64,000 nucleotides of DNA from Saccharopolyspora oryzae (GTDB lineage Bacteria > Actinomycetota > Actinomycetes > Mycobacteriales > Pseudonocardiaceae), in NCBI RefSeq assembly GCF_027853915.1, contig NZ_JAQGLA010000008.1, forward strand, positions 110,471 to 174,470, read 5' to 3'. Both the position numbers and the translations under genes were made by a program. This document shows positions 63,763 to 64,000 of this stretch, one piece after another. Under the pieces are notes generated by a model. It was not told the origin of the DNA, did no database searches, and saw nothing but the letters and a program-made list of their open reading frames with translations. Each line of letters opens with the position of its first letter. Position 1 is the first letter of the stretch.

Positions 63763-64000
63763 TCAGCGGGCGAGCCACTCGCGATAGGTGGTCCTGGCGA
63801 TGGTGGCGTCCTCGTCGGCGATGAGGGCGTTGCCCGATGCCGCGGCGAACATGCCCGCGGTGTTGTCGGTGACGACCGCCCGGCAGCACCGCCAGGCCGC
63901 TGGCGAACGTCGACTCGTGCAGGACGGTCTGCAGGTACAGCGGCAGCAGGATCGCCCCGGCCCCCAGCAGGCACATGAACAGCAGAGCGCTCAGCAGCAA
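63763..64000 (-). pseudogene. Broken MFS (DHA2) fragment fused to a foreign tail
   Basis: Entering from the right edge on the minus strand, one frame reads LLLSALLFMCLLGAGAILLP, then LYLQTVLHESTFASGLAVLPGG. This is the middle of a 14-span DHA2 drug exporter. At about 63885 the MFS homology ends and a different frame continues VVTDNTAGMFAAASGNALIADE to a stop at 63763-63765 (ending TTYREWLAR), which is not MFS-like. A deletion or frameshift has joined two gene pieces. The rest lies outside the window. Confidence 0.55.

Overview
The window is about 70% GC, has overlapping and GTG/TTG-started genes, and carries an actinobacterial gene set: SigA, SigB, IdeR, NrdR, a ChiZ-like LysM protein divergent from LexA, DUF3039, DUF3099, DUF349 and a Rv2732c-type membrane protein. 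The order sigA - BrkB-like - DUF3039 - DUF3099 - sigB - ideR - nrdR/LysM/lexA - hflX - dapF - miaA - Rv2728c-like - DUF349 - Rv2732c-like - miaB matches, as I recall it, the Mycobacterium tuberculosis block Rv2703 to Rv2733c. Here nrdJ is joined to nrdR, and glutamate-uptake genes follow miaB as in corynebacteria. A pseudonocardial actinomycete (Saccharopolyspora-like) is my inference, not something proven here.

Layout. 1-8.8 kb: 3' end of sigA, a small zinc protein, a cysteine-desulfurase-like enzyme with a tandem-palindrome control region, a superfamily II helicase, BrkB-like membrane protein, DUF3039, DUF3099, an acyltransferase, KptA and an HhH-GPD protein. 8.8-15.2 kb: two acetyltransferases and a possible remnant of a third, an APH-fold kinase, a methyltransferase overlapping dtd, then sigB behind an ECF-type promoter, followed by a hairpin-rich noncoding stretch. 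15.2-28.7 kb: MptpB-like phosphatase, fumarase, a lipoprotein, a YeeE/YedE sulfur transporter, a hydrolase, an acetyltransferase/deacetylase pair (Pat-like and AcuC), a rhodanese, and ideR-galK-galE. 28.7-43.9 kb is accessory: DUF4192, a secreted X-Pro peptidase, small membrane proteins each paired with an NAD(P)-binding protein, a methyltransferase, TetR/MFS, an aspartate-type aminotransferase, folD behind a ZTP riboswitch, and a TetR divergent from an SDR gene that has an in-frame stop.

43.9-58.0 kb: nrdR-nrdJ with NrdR boxes, the LysM/lexA divergent pair with one SOS box each, hflX, dapF, miaA, a Rv2728c-like gene, DUF349, a second MptpB-like phosphatase, a Rv2732c-like gene and miaB. 58.2-61.5 kb: gluABCD. 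61.5-64 kb: a FAD monooxygenase divergent from a TetR regulator over two identical operators, then a broken MFS fragment running off the end.

I saw no tRNA or rRNA gene, CRISPR array, insertion sequence, intein or prophage. The most informative non-genic signals are the ZTP riboswitch, the tandem 14-bp palindromes at 2.8 kb, four sets of regulator operators, the NrdR and SOS boxes, and the structured region after sigB. All family assignments come from reading the translations; no database search was run.
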